This document shows, piece after piece, positions 30,021-38,850 of a DNA stretch of 52,562 nucleotides. A program made the translations under genes and the position numbers. The notes under the pieces are model-generated. The model did no database searches. It was not told the origin of the DNA and worked only from the letters and a program-made list of their open reading frames with translations. The first letter of the stretch is position 1; each line of letters opens with the position of its first letter. This DNA is from Stramenopiles sp. TOSAG23-3 (lineage: Eukaryota > Sar): assembly GCA_900128585.1 (NCBI GenBank), contig LT642159.1:1-52562 (forward strand), given 5' to 3'.

Positions 30021-31685
30021 ATGTCTTCCCAACCTTGTTGGGCGGGGAATAGAGCACAAGTAGAGGAAAATGCATCAGTAACAATCCAAGCGGCCTGGCG
30101 AATGCATAACGTCTATTTAACTCATGTGCAAAAACCACGACGTGCGTTTGAGAAAATAGTTAAACAGTTAGAAAATACTTGCTGCTTGCCAGAAAGTCTT
30201 ATAGAATGTCGGTGGATTCGAAAAAACGTTTTGTGTCGCCCAACGATGGTGCTGCCTTCGATACCGTTTCAAAACGGGAGTAGGCCGGTGACAGAGGAAG
30301 TAGAAGAACAAGACCGTGGCCGTTGCGGGAAACTTATGGGCAGCGACAAGGACCTTATTGCAGAGAGCACCACACCAATCGACGCAATCAGCAGGAAGTT
30401 GCATGGAGAGGAAGACATTGAAGAGCGTGCGGCTAGTGCCGAGGTGCAAGGTACTGCTTCGGTCGATGACGTGTTTATGGAAGAGGATAGTTTAGACGGC
30501 GATTTAGAGAGTGATAGTGAAATGTACATCAACTTTGGCCATGAAACGTTAGAAACCACGTTGTTCCCTATACCAATAGTCGACCCGGTGGTTCGTGTGA
30601 TTGATGCCATCGCAGGTTTTTCTGCCTTTTCGGGATCCGGTGATGACGGAGTGGCGGAATCCGAGGATGACGGAGTGGAGGGATCCAGTGATGATGGAAG
30701 GGAGGGATCCGATGACGGAATGGAGGGATCCGATAACGGAATGGAGGAGAATCAGGCCATGCACGTAGAAGGTTTGTTGGAACAGATTCAACCGACACCA
30801 GAGTACCGCGTTAGTACAGAAATAGATATTTCACCGCAGACGACAAGTGAAGAGAAAGATCAAAACGGATTTTCCGACGAGGAATTAGGTTCTTGCCTGT
30901 CAGAACCTAAAGGTATAGAGAGCGGAACTGTGCAGGTGGAAGTGCAATGTGGGTCGGAGGAAAGGAACGAGGTGGCAGAGATAGAAGAGAATTTTGCAGG
31001 AGATGCGGAGGATCCTTTTAGGGAACAAAATGACGCTTTACCGATTGTGTATGAAAACAAAAATGCAGGCGGTGAAGTCCCCAACGTAGATCGATTGGTA
31101 GCAGTACCAATCGTAGAAATTATACGGGACGAATCTGCCGATGATCGAGCTGGAGAGGACCCAATGGTCGAAGATAGCGTTCGTGACGTGGAATGTATTG
31201 CTCTAAACGAAGAGGACGATGCGACTCCCACAGGGGAATCCCCGAAAAGCCAAGCCAAAGATACGACCACAGAAATTAGAGCGGAAGTATCGGCAAAGCC
31301 ACAAGCAGAAAATTTTGACGAAAGCCTAAACGAAAGATCAGCTTTAAGTGCAGTTGAATTTGCAACCGAAATAAATTATGAAAGCGAGGGGGTGATTGCG
31401 AAAACCGACAAAGATGATTGCTCCATCATTGCAGAGCCAGGCAACATTTCTTCTAGTGTAGCAGATCGAACTGGCACTAGCAATCCCCATCATAGTACCT
31501 TGTATTCTGTTAAACATGCTAGCCCAACTACGGAATTCGACCGAAAGGATCGCATGTTTAGCCCGGAGCGATTTCTGAAGCTAGTATCTCCAACAAAACG
31601 AAAACTTATCAGTGAGGAAGAAGATTACGATGACTCAAACGACGAGCCCATCGAAGTGTGCAAAGACGAGGAAGATTTTCCTTGA
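30021..31685 (+). CDS. Acidic disordered protein with N-terminal IQ motif
   Basis: 554 aa. Residues 18-34 form a plausible IQ calmodulin-binding helix (SVTIQAAWRMHNVYLTH). The segment that follows (AFEKIVKQLE ... IECRWIRKNVLCRPTMV) distantly recalls the region after the IQ motif in IQCC-like proteins. The rest is strongly acidic and low in hydrophobics, hence probably disordered. A short repeat, (G/E)S(D/S)DDG(V/R/M)EG, occurs about five times near 208-240 and is encoded by a GGATCC-containing DNA minisatellite (about 30640-30750). A Ser/Pro- and acid-rich C-terminus contains SPERFLKLVSPTKRKL. No catalytic domain is seen. A Ca2+/calmodulin-regulated scaffold is only a guess. Confidence 0.68.
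   Translation: MSSQPCWAGNRAQVEENASVTIQAAWRMHNVYLTHVQKPRRAFEKIVKQLENTCCLPESLIECRWIRKNVLCRPTMVLPSIPFQNGSRPVTEEVEEQDRGRCGKLMGSDKDLIAESTTPIDAISRKLHGEEDIEERAASAEVQGTASVDDVFMEEDSLDGDLESDSEMYINFGHETLETTLFPIPIVDPVVRVIDAIAGFSAFSGSGDDGVAESEDDGVEGSSDDGREGSDDGMEGSDNGMEENQAMHVEGLLEQIQPTPEYRVSTEIDISPQTTSEEKDQNGFSDEELGSCLSEPKGIESGTVQVEVQCGSEERNEVAEIEENFAGDAEDPFREQNDALPIVYENKNAGGEVPNVDRLVAVPIVEIIRDESADDRAGEDPMVEDSVRDVECIALNEEDDATPTGESPKSQAKDTTTEIRAEVSAKPQAENFDESLNERSALSAVEFATEINYESEGVIAKTDKDDCSIIAEPGNISSSVADRTGTSNPHHSTLYSVKHASPTTEFDRKDRMFSPERFLKLVSPTKRKLISEEEDYDDSNDEPIEVCKDEEDFP
30640..30750 (+). repeat. Coding minisatellite (GGATCC units)
   Basis: About five imperfect tandem units of 18-24 bases with a GGATCC-GATGACGGA core, all in frame with the IQ-motif gene. 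They encode alternating Asp/Gly/Ser/Glu. The unit length is a multiple of three, so copy-number changes keep the frame. Confidence 0.8.
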
Positions 31686-31967
31686 GGCGCTCCCAAAGAG
31701 TTTTAGAAAACTGATGAAGGACTCTTAGTAGTATGGGCTACACTTCGTATCACATTCACAATAAATTAAGACACGTCTGAAGTTAGATTGTCTCATATGA
31801 TATACAAAATTACAGAACCAAGTTAGGATTAGGGTAGGAGGAAGCTAAATTTAATTACTTAAATAACAGCCAATTTTCTTGTTTTTTAATTACTATAAAA
31901 TAACAGCCAATTTTTCTTGTTTTTTGTAAAAAAAAAACATGACGTATGATCTCGCATAAGCATGCTA
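31686..31967. repeat. Convergent 3' spacer with two AACAGCC motifs
   Basis: Short spacer between the 3' ends of the IQ-motif and J-protein genes. At 31850-31925 it holds TTAATTACTTAAATAACAGCC and two tandem copies of AACAGCCAATTTT(T)CTTGTTTTTT, 36 bases apart. The same tail ends dispersed-repeat copy B. Confidence 0.7.
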
Positions 31968-34202
31968 TCACAGTCTGCCAGCAATTCTCCCCCTCGACCT
32001 ACCCCCACCCCCAGAGCCATCCCAGGGAAGCGGTGCAGCCCTCTTAGGACCATTCCACATAGGAGGTGGTGGAGGCGGAGAAGGAGGAGATTCTTCCTTC
32101 TTCTCGTCTTTGTCAAATTCACCAGCATCACCGTTTGTCAATGACCCAGAACCTATCATGTCACTCGCTAGAGACAAACGTACGGCCTTCTCGGTTATTT
32201 GCAATGCCAAATGTGGCTCTAGCTCATTGGAGTTGTAAAGCGTTTCGCCCTTGTTTGACAATTCCGTATCGTGCTTTTCGCCTTTCCCCCATACCTTTAC
32301 AATGGCAGGATGGGGCGCCCTTGGAATCTCTTGATTACTGTAGCAAAAATCGTGCTCAGACTCCTCCGAGCAATCCACAATGCCAATACGGGCCATCCCG
32401 TTAAGGGCAGCACCCAATCGCAGCATATTAGTAGAAGCAGTTTTACACGACGAACAATCCAGCCCGTCAAGAAAGCAGACGACCCAAAACTCCGTGGTGT
32501 TCAAAACAGTCCGTTGGAAGTTTGAGTGATTTAAACGTACCAGGTTCGAATTCGCAAATAGGTATCGCCATTCTTTTTCCACCTGGCGAGCCCATTCACT
32601 AATCCCAGCAACGTCTTTGTTTCCATGGTATATCTGCTGAGTTCCAAATTCATTGTTCAAAATCATAATGGTGGGGTACGAGGGAATATCGAACCATTCA
32701 GAGCATACCGTAGATGATTTTTCACAATTGACAGCACCGATTTCAATCGAGTCAAGTTTAAGTTCTTCCGCCAGCTGTTTCCATTTTGGCACCAGGGATC
32801 GACAGTGAGAGCACCATGGGGCATAAAATTCAACAAGCCAGATCGACTCTCCTCGGATGCGGCGATCCCAGAGTTTTTCGTTCAGCTGCGTAATTAGTGG
32901 ATGGTGAGAGTAAAAATCTCGAGTGTCCTTTTCACCACTTTGTTCGTACTCCCAAAACGTATTAAACCCCCCATCGTCCTTATCAGTGGACCCATAATCG
33001 TCAAAGGCAGCACGCTTGTCCGGGTTCCCAATTACTTCATACGCCGCAACGATGTCTCGAAAGGCAGCTAAGGCCGCCTCTCTTAGAGAGGCAGGGTTTT
33101 TGTCGGGATGAAGCCTAAGGGTCAAGTGGCGATAGGCTTTTCTAATTTCTTTGCTCGTAGCGCCTGATGAAACTCCAAGCGTCTCGTACGGAAAACTGGC
33201 CCCGTGACACTTCCCTAACGTGCCTGACTCACTAGCAATTTTGGCCCGCTGTTCAATTTCCTGCGCACGCTTAGCCCGCTCTTTTGCTTCCTCTTCACTT
33301 AATTTGCTCTTTGATTCGGTGTCTTCTTCAACGGACTCCTGCTTCACCCTCTCCAGCTCTTCCAATTGCCTCGTTTCCAATCGGGCTTTTGCACGCAGTT
33401 TCGCCTCTTCGATTTCCATACTGCCTGCTTTTTGATTACATACCAGCGCGCCATCGCTATTTCCGATTCCAGACCCGCCCGCGCAACTGGACACATCAAG
33501 CTGCGACGGGCGCGAAGCCCCGTTACTACCCATGCACCCAGCACAACGCAGCAGCAGCGTTTCTTTGTCGTACAGGCACTCGGTGCACGAGTCTTTGTAC
33601 GTTCCAGCGGGAAGTTTGTCATTTTCAACACTCCCACTTTTTAGCAATTTTCTCCATTTGTGAGCGTCCCTGTTGTCTTCTTCTGATGGACAGGTGCTGT
33701 GCTTTCCAACTTTACCAACGTGGTCGTGGTCCCCACGGCAGACCCATGCAATATCTTCGATGCAACGTCGCCCAGCAATACACCAGCCGCAGCCGTTAGC
33801 TCGGCAAAGGTTGCAGTTTAAATAGTTCGCACAATTAATCGATTCAGGGCTTTTCTGCTCACCGCTGTCTTCAAGAAAATTCGAAGGGGATGAGGTTGGA
33901 TTCTCAGACTCTGCGGCCCTTTCGTCCTTCAGAAACTTAGGAAGTTCGACTTCTCCGTCATCATTAATGTATACATCGTAGTACTGGTTTGATTTTTCAA
34001 ACACGCGCTTCAACAGGTCATGCGCATGGCTCAACTTCGCAATAGCGTCATCAAGGGTTACAATATTTTCGGCACTAAGGTCCGTCGCCAATACTTCGCG
34101 CACACTATCAACAAGTTTTTCGTCCTTGATATCGTACGACGTGACCAATAACACACCAAAAAGGAAGACGCAACAAGGAAGCAAAGAACGCAAAAGGTTC
34201 AT
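31968..34202 (-). CDS. Secretory-pathway J-protein with PSI, cyanovirin-like and thioredoxin domains
   Basis: 744 aa. Signal peptide 1-22. Cys-rich PSI-like module at 124-171 (CANYLNCNLCRANGCGWC ...). Residues 198-256 resemble half of a cyanovirin-N homology fold: AGTYKDSC, LLLRC, SQLDVSSC, GNSDGALVC. A charged coiled coil spans 262-325. A J-domain follows at about 336-405 with an intact HPD (365-367). A thioredoxin domain (about 450-545) has active site WCSHC (463-467) and cis-Pro P510. A second thioredoxin-like domain (about 545-650) carries DCSSC. The C-terminus is Pro- and Gly/Arg-rich, without KDEL. J plus thioredoxin domains recall ER folding/ERAD reductase ERdj5. The added lectin-like module suggests glycoprotein substrates (inference). 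Confidence 0.9.
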   Translation of the reverse strand: MNLLRSLLPCCVFLFGVLLVTSYDIKDEKLVDSVREVLATDLSAENIVTLDDAIAKLSHAHDLLKRVFEKSNQYYDVYINDDGEVELPKFLKDERAAESENPTSSPSNFLEDSGEQKSPESINCANYLNCNLCRANGCGWCIAGRRCIEDIAWVCRGDHDHVGKVGKHSTCPSEEDNRDAHKWRKLLKSGSVENDKLPAGTYKDSCTECLYDKETLLLRCAGCMGSNGASRPSQLDVSSCAGGSGIGNSDGALVCNQKAGSMEIEEAKLRAKARLETRQLEELERVKQESVEEDTESKSKLSEEEAKERAKRAQEIEQRAKIASESGTLGKCHGASFPYETLGVSSGATSKEIRKAYRHLTLRLHPDKNPASLREAALAAFRDIVAAYEVIGNPDKRAAFDDYGSTDKDDGGFNTFWEYEQSGEKDTRDFYSHHPLITQLNEKLWDRRIRGESIWLVEFYAPWCSHCRSLVPKWKQLAEELKLDSIEIGAVNCEKSSTVCSEWFDIPSYPTIMILNNEFGTQQIYHGNKDVAGISEWARQVEKEWRYLFANSNLVRLNHSNFQRTVLNTTEFWVVCFLDGLDCSSCKTASTNMLRLGAALNGMARIGIVDCSEESEHDFCYSNQEIPRAPHPAIVKVWGKGEKHDTELSNKGETLYNSNELEPHLALQITEKAVRLSLASDMIGSGSLTNGDAGEFDKDEKKEESPPSPPPPPPMWNGPKRAAPLPWDGSGGGGRSRGRIAGRL

Positions 34203-35193
34203 GTCACTTAACTATTCACAAAAATTGAACGGGCACTCCTACTTACACAGTTAACTGGTTGACTTCCCGTTCGTAAACTAAATTCTTAGGCATGTATTAT
34301 TTTATTTTTGTGCCGATTTGAATGGTCGTCTACAATAGTCAAACCCGTGCGATGTTAATGTTATACGCGTAGTCGTCGTCTATGAATTATGAAACGAAAA
34401 AATATTACTCTCCTTCGTCGTGTACTACTTTTCGAAGGTTTGTTGTCGTTGTTCATATTTGTCTTCGGTATAATATTTATAATAATATTTAAATAAAATA
34501 TATTAGACTAATTACATTATCACAGTAGCGGTATAACTATTATAATACGATGGAATAACAACAAGAAGAAGTCTTGTTGAGATCCGAAAATCGGTGAAGT
34601 GGTGGTCTGCTATTGCCTGTACTTTTTCACTATGCACAAATATACAGGCACAGAGCACCGACTAACTTTTTTGGGGGCATTTTTTGCTATATGGATTTAT
34701 ATAGGTAAATATTACAAGTACAACACGCGTTTATCGCAAAAACTTTTAATATTGTACTTATAATATTTACCTATATATATTTGTATAGTAAGAAAAATAA
34801 TAAACCTGCCTGTGCCACGCTAGCTAGCACTTTCTCCAAAAAAAGTTAGTCGGTGCTCTGTGCCTGGACATTTGCGCCTAGTGAAAAAGTACAGGCAATA
34901 GCTTATTATTTTTTTGTTGTATTACTACTAGGTAGTCTACTGTATATTTATTATATTATTATTAAAAAATATATAATAATAAAAAAAAAAAAAAAAAAAG
35001 GAGAAGAAGAAGAGAAGGAAGAAGAGAATAATTGAGAATGAAAGGAGTTCGTATTCTTCGTCGAGAGAGATGAACTCATAAATAATGTGACGGTTAACAC
35101 GAAGATCGTGGAAAGATTGTGCTCAAGTGCGACAATGCTCGAAGATTTCGTCACTAACAAACCGGAACGCGTACCAATAGCTTACACAATGAT
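34203..35193. other. Divergent intergenic region carrying a foldback element
   Basis: Between the divergent J-protein and SMYD-like genes. About 30% of it is a 294-base element with long terminal inverted repeats (34609-34902). It is followed by an A-run (34981-34999) grading into GAA/GAG DNA. The SMYD promoter presumably lies in the last 150 bases. No gene seen. Confidence 0.5.
34609..34902. mobile_element. MITE-like foldback element with long terminal inverted repeats
   Basis: The ends are inverted copies of each other. The first 24 bases of the left arm, starting GCTATTGCCTGTACTTTTTC, match the reverse complement of the right end exactly. After 16 partly matching bases, another 24-base block (CACAGAGCACCGACTAACTT, then T-run) is again identical. 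Closer to the centre, TAGGTAAATATTACAAGTAC pairs with GTACTTATAATATTTACCTA. The element can therefore fold over nearly its whole length. TA flanks the TTGCCTG/CAGGCAA ends, as a mariner-type TA target site would. It has no coding capacity, so it would be non-autonomous. Confidence 0.82.
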
Positions 35194-36438
35194 ATGGAGG
35201 AACTGTTGCAAGGCTTCCCAGTGGCGTTGAAGCAAGTGTTGGTCGGCGGCGGTCGGGGCGTTTTCGCAAAGCGGGCCGTTAAGTCAGGAGAAATAATTTT
35301 ACGAAGTGCTCCAGCTGGTGTCTCGGTACATCGGAAACACTATCCTCTCCTTTGTTTAAGTTGTCTGAAATTTAGTGAAGACATTGACCAAATTTTTCCA
35401 CATGGGTGTGAAGCTTGTCAGACAGTTTACTACTGCTCTGAGCAGTGCAAGAAAAACGATTACCCTCTTCATTTTGCACACTGCGAATTGTTGCATAGCG
35501 TAGAAGTAGACAAGGATTTGAAGAAGGAAGAAACAAGTTTAGTGAGACTTCTGTTTCGAATGCTTGCTAGATCTTCGTACGCGAAGTTGACCGCTAAAAA
35601 AAGAGCGTGCAGCGGTGCTGAAGCTGAAGGTGAAAATGAGGAAATTGGCAAAATCAGCGTCCCACCGGCATGCGTTCGGCATGTGGAATTAATGATGGAA
35701 GATAACAGGTTGATAGCTGGGTACAAAAGAAGGAAGCGCCAGCGCTTGACAGCTGCAAAAGCGTTTGTGAAGTTGCTACGCACGACTTCTGCCAATGCCA
35801 AAAGTGATAGTAGCGATGGTTGTGCGGCTTCTGGGCGGCAATTGCTCCCTCTTGTTGAACAGCTTACTTTATGCCCATCGTTTCAAAACGTACGCAGAGT
35901 CGAACGCCTCCTCGCCAGTGGGCCATTGAATGAATTTGCATTATGGGATCTCGAGGAAGAGGCTTGTGGCAGTGGTTTTTTCCCGGGGGCTGGGTTGATA
36001 AATCACAGCTGCATTCCTTCCTCCGCGGTACAGCTTGAAGGAACTGATTTGTGCTTCTACGCTACCACGGATATTGAAGAAGGCGAAGAAATTACCCAGT
36101 CTTATGCCAATTTGAACGGCGATGGCCGACTAAGCCGGCAAGAGAATTTAATGACTAGTTGGGGTTTCGTTTGTAAATGCATTCGTTGTGAATATGAAAA
36201 TTACGTAAAATCTAACACAGGAACAATTCCAAACAGCGTGACCAAAACACAAAAAATAATAGAAAAATTCGATCGACTACATGTTTGCAATTGTGGAGGG
36301 ATTTCTTGTCCATTAGATCGACGTGGGTCGCGTAGTGTAGCCCCCTCCCACTCTTGCGTTGGCGGTGAAAAGACAGAATCACCAGAATGCGATTGTAATT
36401 GTTACAATCTTTTACGAAGAAGCTCTGCCGAAGTCTGA
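35194..36438 (+). CDS. SET/MYND (SMYD-like) protein methyltransferase
   Basis: 414 aa, probable S-adenosylmethionine-dependent lysine methyltransferase. The split SET domain begins with GGGRGVFAKRAV (18-29), whose GRG binds the cofactor. A MYND zinc finger interrupts it at 54-97, with the full set of ligands (CLSC, CEAC, YCSEQC, H, C). The SET core then has NHSC at 270-273, the EEITQSYAN strand with the catalytic-site tyrosine, and a post-SET cluster CKCIRC. All key residues are present, so it should be active. The C-terminus has further Cys pairs (CNCGGISC, CDCNC) but lacks the long TPR-like domain of animal SMYD1-3, so it is closer to short protist/plant SMYD proteins. Substrate unknown. 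Confidence 0.88.
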   Translation: MEELLQGFPVALKQVLVGGGRGVFAKRAVKSGEIILRSAPAGVSVHRKHYPLLCLSCLKFSEDIDQIFPHGCEACQTVYYCSEQCKKNDYPLHFAHCELLHSVEVDKDLKKEETSLVRLLFRMLARSSYAKLTAKKRACSGAEAEGENEEIGKISVPPACVRHVELMMEDNRLIAGYKRRKRQRLTAAKAFVKLLRTTSANAKSDSSDGCAASGRQLLPLVEQLTLCPSFQNVRRVERLLASGPLNEFALWDLEEEACGSGFFPGAGLINHSCIPSSAVQLEGTDLCFYATTDIEEGEEITQSYANLNGDGRLSRQENLMTSWGFVCKCIRCEYENYVKSNTGTIPNSVTKTQKIIEKFDRLHVCNCGGISCPLDRRGSRSVAPSHSCVGGEKTESPECDCNCYNLLRRSSAEV

Positions 36439-37101
36439 ACTCTTGTATTAGCTGTACCGGTACAGGTAATACCGTTACCGGTACGTAAATAAAACCTTTT
36501 CTGATGCTGTATCTATATTTTCAAATAAAAAAATAATTCGCGAAAGAAGACGCATATCAATCAACCACAACCAGGTACAGGAATTTTACCGAACTGGAAC
36601 CAGGACCCTAATTTGTCCCGAAAAGCGGTAACTTTTCACACTAAGCCCATGCTAATTTCTCAAAAAAAATTCTCAACAGCCTGACCTAATTTGTCACTTG
36701 ACGGCAACTTTTTATTAGCGATGCTATGTATATGTATTCCGAGTCGATATTTACGAAAAAATAGTTTTTTTACTAAAAAATAGGAAAAAAAAGAAATAAA
36801 AAAAAGGGAATAACAATACTATTCCTATATTATTTTCTCTCCTTGCTCTTCTCATCTTTTATTTATTAGAAATTATCGATTTTCTTCAAAATCGGTAACT
36901 AAAAAAAAATGAAATAATGTGGTGGTGGTGCATCATTCATTTTTCACTCCTCCTCTCAATTTGTGGTATCCCCATATTCGTACGGTACAAACACATGTTT
37001 ACCAAATTCCAGGAGGTGCTGGGTGTAATTCGATTATTTTGCAGACCGAAACGATTTTGTTGTACAATAGAAACGCTCCTGGAACGTAGTCTGAGCACCG
37101 C
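36439..37101. other. Intergenic between SMYD-like and PDCD2 genes
   Basis: A TACCGGTACAGGTAATACCG palindromic patch lies at 36453-36485. Two imperfect direct copies of GACC(C)TAATTTGTC ... CGG(T/C)AACTTTT occur at 36604-36636 and 36683-36712. The rest is AT-rich. The PDCD2 promoter should lie in the last 200 bases. No gene seen. Confidence 0.5.
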
Positions 37102-38358
37102 ATGGCTTCGCTTGCTACAAAGGACCCGGCTGGGCAGGAAACCGCGCAAGGTCCTAGCCCGTTAGAAACGTTTACAAAGTATCGCACACAGCTACTGGCT
37201 TGGAAGCAGGGCAAACTTGACAGTTTTTCAAAAAATGCAAGCCTAGTTGAAAAGCATAGCAATCTGCAACAGTACGAACAATATTTGAATAGCAAGATAA
37301 CAAAAAAGCTCAAGCCGTGCCAGACTAAAATTTTTCCTTCCGAAATAAACTCAAGCAAAACAGACCTGGGTTTTGTGGAGCCAGTGGAAGGTGGCGGTGA
37401 TGCAGCGTTTTTGCTCGAGACATCACATTTAAACAAGAATTGGAGCATGTGGGATGGTGGTTTTGTAGGCAGGAAACCGTGCTGGTTAGACCCAAAGCGG
37501 CTTCCTTCCGCCGAGGTGCTGAAATGCAAGTCTTGCAAAACCCCCATGTTGTTTCTATTGCAAATTTACGCCCCTTTAGACGCGCCGGAGTTTGAGAACC
37601 GGGGGTTTCATCGTACCCTGTATTTGTTTTGCTGCAAAAATCCAAAATGTCTGTCGGGGGACAAGGGCGGGATTTGCGCGCTGCGGTGTCAGTTGGGAAA
37701 GGAGAATGACTGTTATCTAAGTGCAACGGATGGGATGTCGGAGGATGAAGTAGTAGTTATGGAAGAGCAAGGCGCCAACGATTTTTCTATGTTCGACAGC
37801 GCACTTCAGTTCCCATTTTTTGAAATCGTGACAGAATCTGAATTGGACTGTTTACAGGACAGCAATGAGGATATAATGAAGAAGTTTAACGAGCAGGTTG
37901 AGAAAGTTACGATTACAGCAGACAAGATAAAAGGAGACGAAATAACAGGTGAAGATGTGAAGGAGGTAATGAGCACTCTCCCGAAAGCCGTGAACGACGG
38001 CGTCGGCAAGTCGATGACGTTTTTCCACCATCGCGTTTCGGTTGCAAAGGACCAATGCTTGCGATATTCGCGTTGGGAAGATGGGGAAGAGCTGTGGACT
38101 AGTACAGAGAACCGGCCTGACGTGCTCCGTGGGGTCCCGCTGTGTCCGCGTTGCAATAGTCCACGACGCTTTGAGTTTCAGGTAATGCCCCAGCTCTTGT
38201 TCCACCTGGACGGAGAGAACTCAGTCGGGTTGAGCAACGACTTCGACTTCGGCACCATAGCAGTGTACACCTGCACCAACAGTTGTACGTCAAATTCCGC
38301 AACGAACTATTTGGAAGAGTACGTTTGGTGCCAGCAGATGGCTGCCGGAAAAGAGTAG
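37102..38358 (+). CDS. PDCD2: PDCD2/TSR4-like ribosome biogenesis protein
   Basis: 418 aa. Family members act as dedicated chaperones for ribosomal protein uS5 (RPS2) and promote 40S assembly. The N-terminal TYPP-like part contains GFVEPVEGGG, then FVGRKPCWLDPKRLP, and the Cys pairs LKCKSCKTPM and CCKNPKC that build the first zinc-bearing sheet. The C-terminal PDCD2_C domain has VPLCPRCNSPRRFEFQVMPQ and GTIAVYTCTNSC, matching the family closely. No MYND finger is inserted between the halves, unlike animal PDCD2, so it resembles PDCD2L/TSR4. Cytosolic/nuclear. The ATG is the first in frame, and the stop TAG precedes a dispersed-repeat copy by 150 bases. Confidence 0.9.
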   Translation: MASLATKDPAGQETAQGPSPLETFTKYRTQLLAWKQGKLDSFSKNASLVEKHSNLQQYEQYLNSKITKKLKPCQTKIFPSEINSSKTDLGFVEPVEGGGDAAFLLETSHLNKNWSMWDGGFVGRKPCWLDPKRLPSAEVLKCKSCKTPMLFLLQIYAPLDAPEFENRGFHRTLYLFCCKNPKCLSGDKGGICALRCQLGKENDCYLSATDGMSEDEVVVMEEQGANDFSMFDSALQFPFFEIVTESELDCLQDSNEDIMKKFNEQVEKVTITADKIKGDEITGEDVKEVMSTLPKAVNDGVGKSMTFFHHRVSVAKDQCLRYSRWEDGEELWTSTENRPDVLRGVPLCPRCNSPRRFEFQVMPQLLFHLDGENSVGLSNDFDFGTIAVYTCTNSCTSNSATNYLEEYVWCQQMAAGKE

Positions 38359-38850
38359 AGAACATTAAAGAGAGTACAACTTAAGAGTGCAAAATGGTCT
38401 TTTAAAAGAATCTTACTACGAGAATTAATATTGCCACTCCTTGTCGTACAGAGTAATGCACTCTCTTGCAATTTCACAAGATACACCACTAAAAATTTGT
38501 CCAAACATAAGGAGCAGAAATACATTCGTAGTACATGAAGGAAGATAATTTTTAAATACCTAAATACCAGCCATTATTTTGTTCTTAATTTGTTTTTAAA
38601 ATTAGCACACTGCACGCGCGCACAAATCTCTTGTCTCTTCTCCCACCCCAAAGAAAATTTCAAAAAATTGTAAAGAGGGTCAATGTTTGTCAAATGCCAG
38701 AGAAGTAAAGTATTGTGCCAATACCACACCATAAACCTTTGGAGCGGCACCATAACGTTGGCAGGGAAGCTATCCGGCCTTTTCCCACAGTGACCTGTGC
38801 ATAACGCACTCGTTTCAGCGTTGACATATCCGCAGCGGTCATTACGCGTT
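38359..38850. other. Convergent intergenic region with dispersed repeat copy C
   Basis: Between the 3' ends of PDCD2 and the coactosin-like gene. It contains a partial repeat copy (38511-38600). The rest is moderately complex DNA (38600-38850) without an ATG-initiated frame that resembles a protein. Confidence 0.5.
38511..38600 (+). repeat. Dispersed repeat family, copy C (partial)
   Basis: GGAGCAGAAATACATTCGTA followed by GTACATGAAGGAAGATAATT and a TAAATACCAGCCATTATTTTG tail. It matches the second unit and tail of copy B, with the first unit missing. Confidence 0.8.

Noticed and set aside
36917-37165. 82-codon frame overlapping the PDCD2 start
   Set aside because: Overlaps the well-supported PDCD2 coding region in another frame and has no homology.
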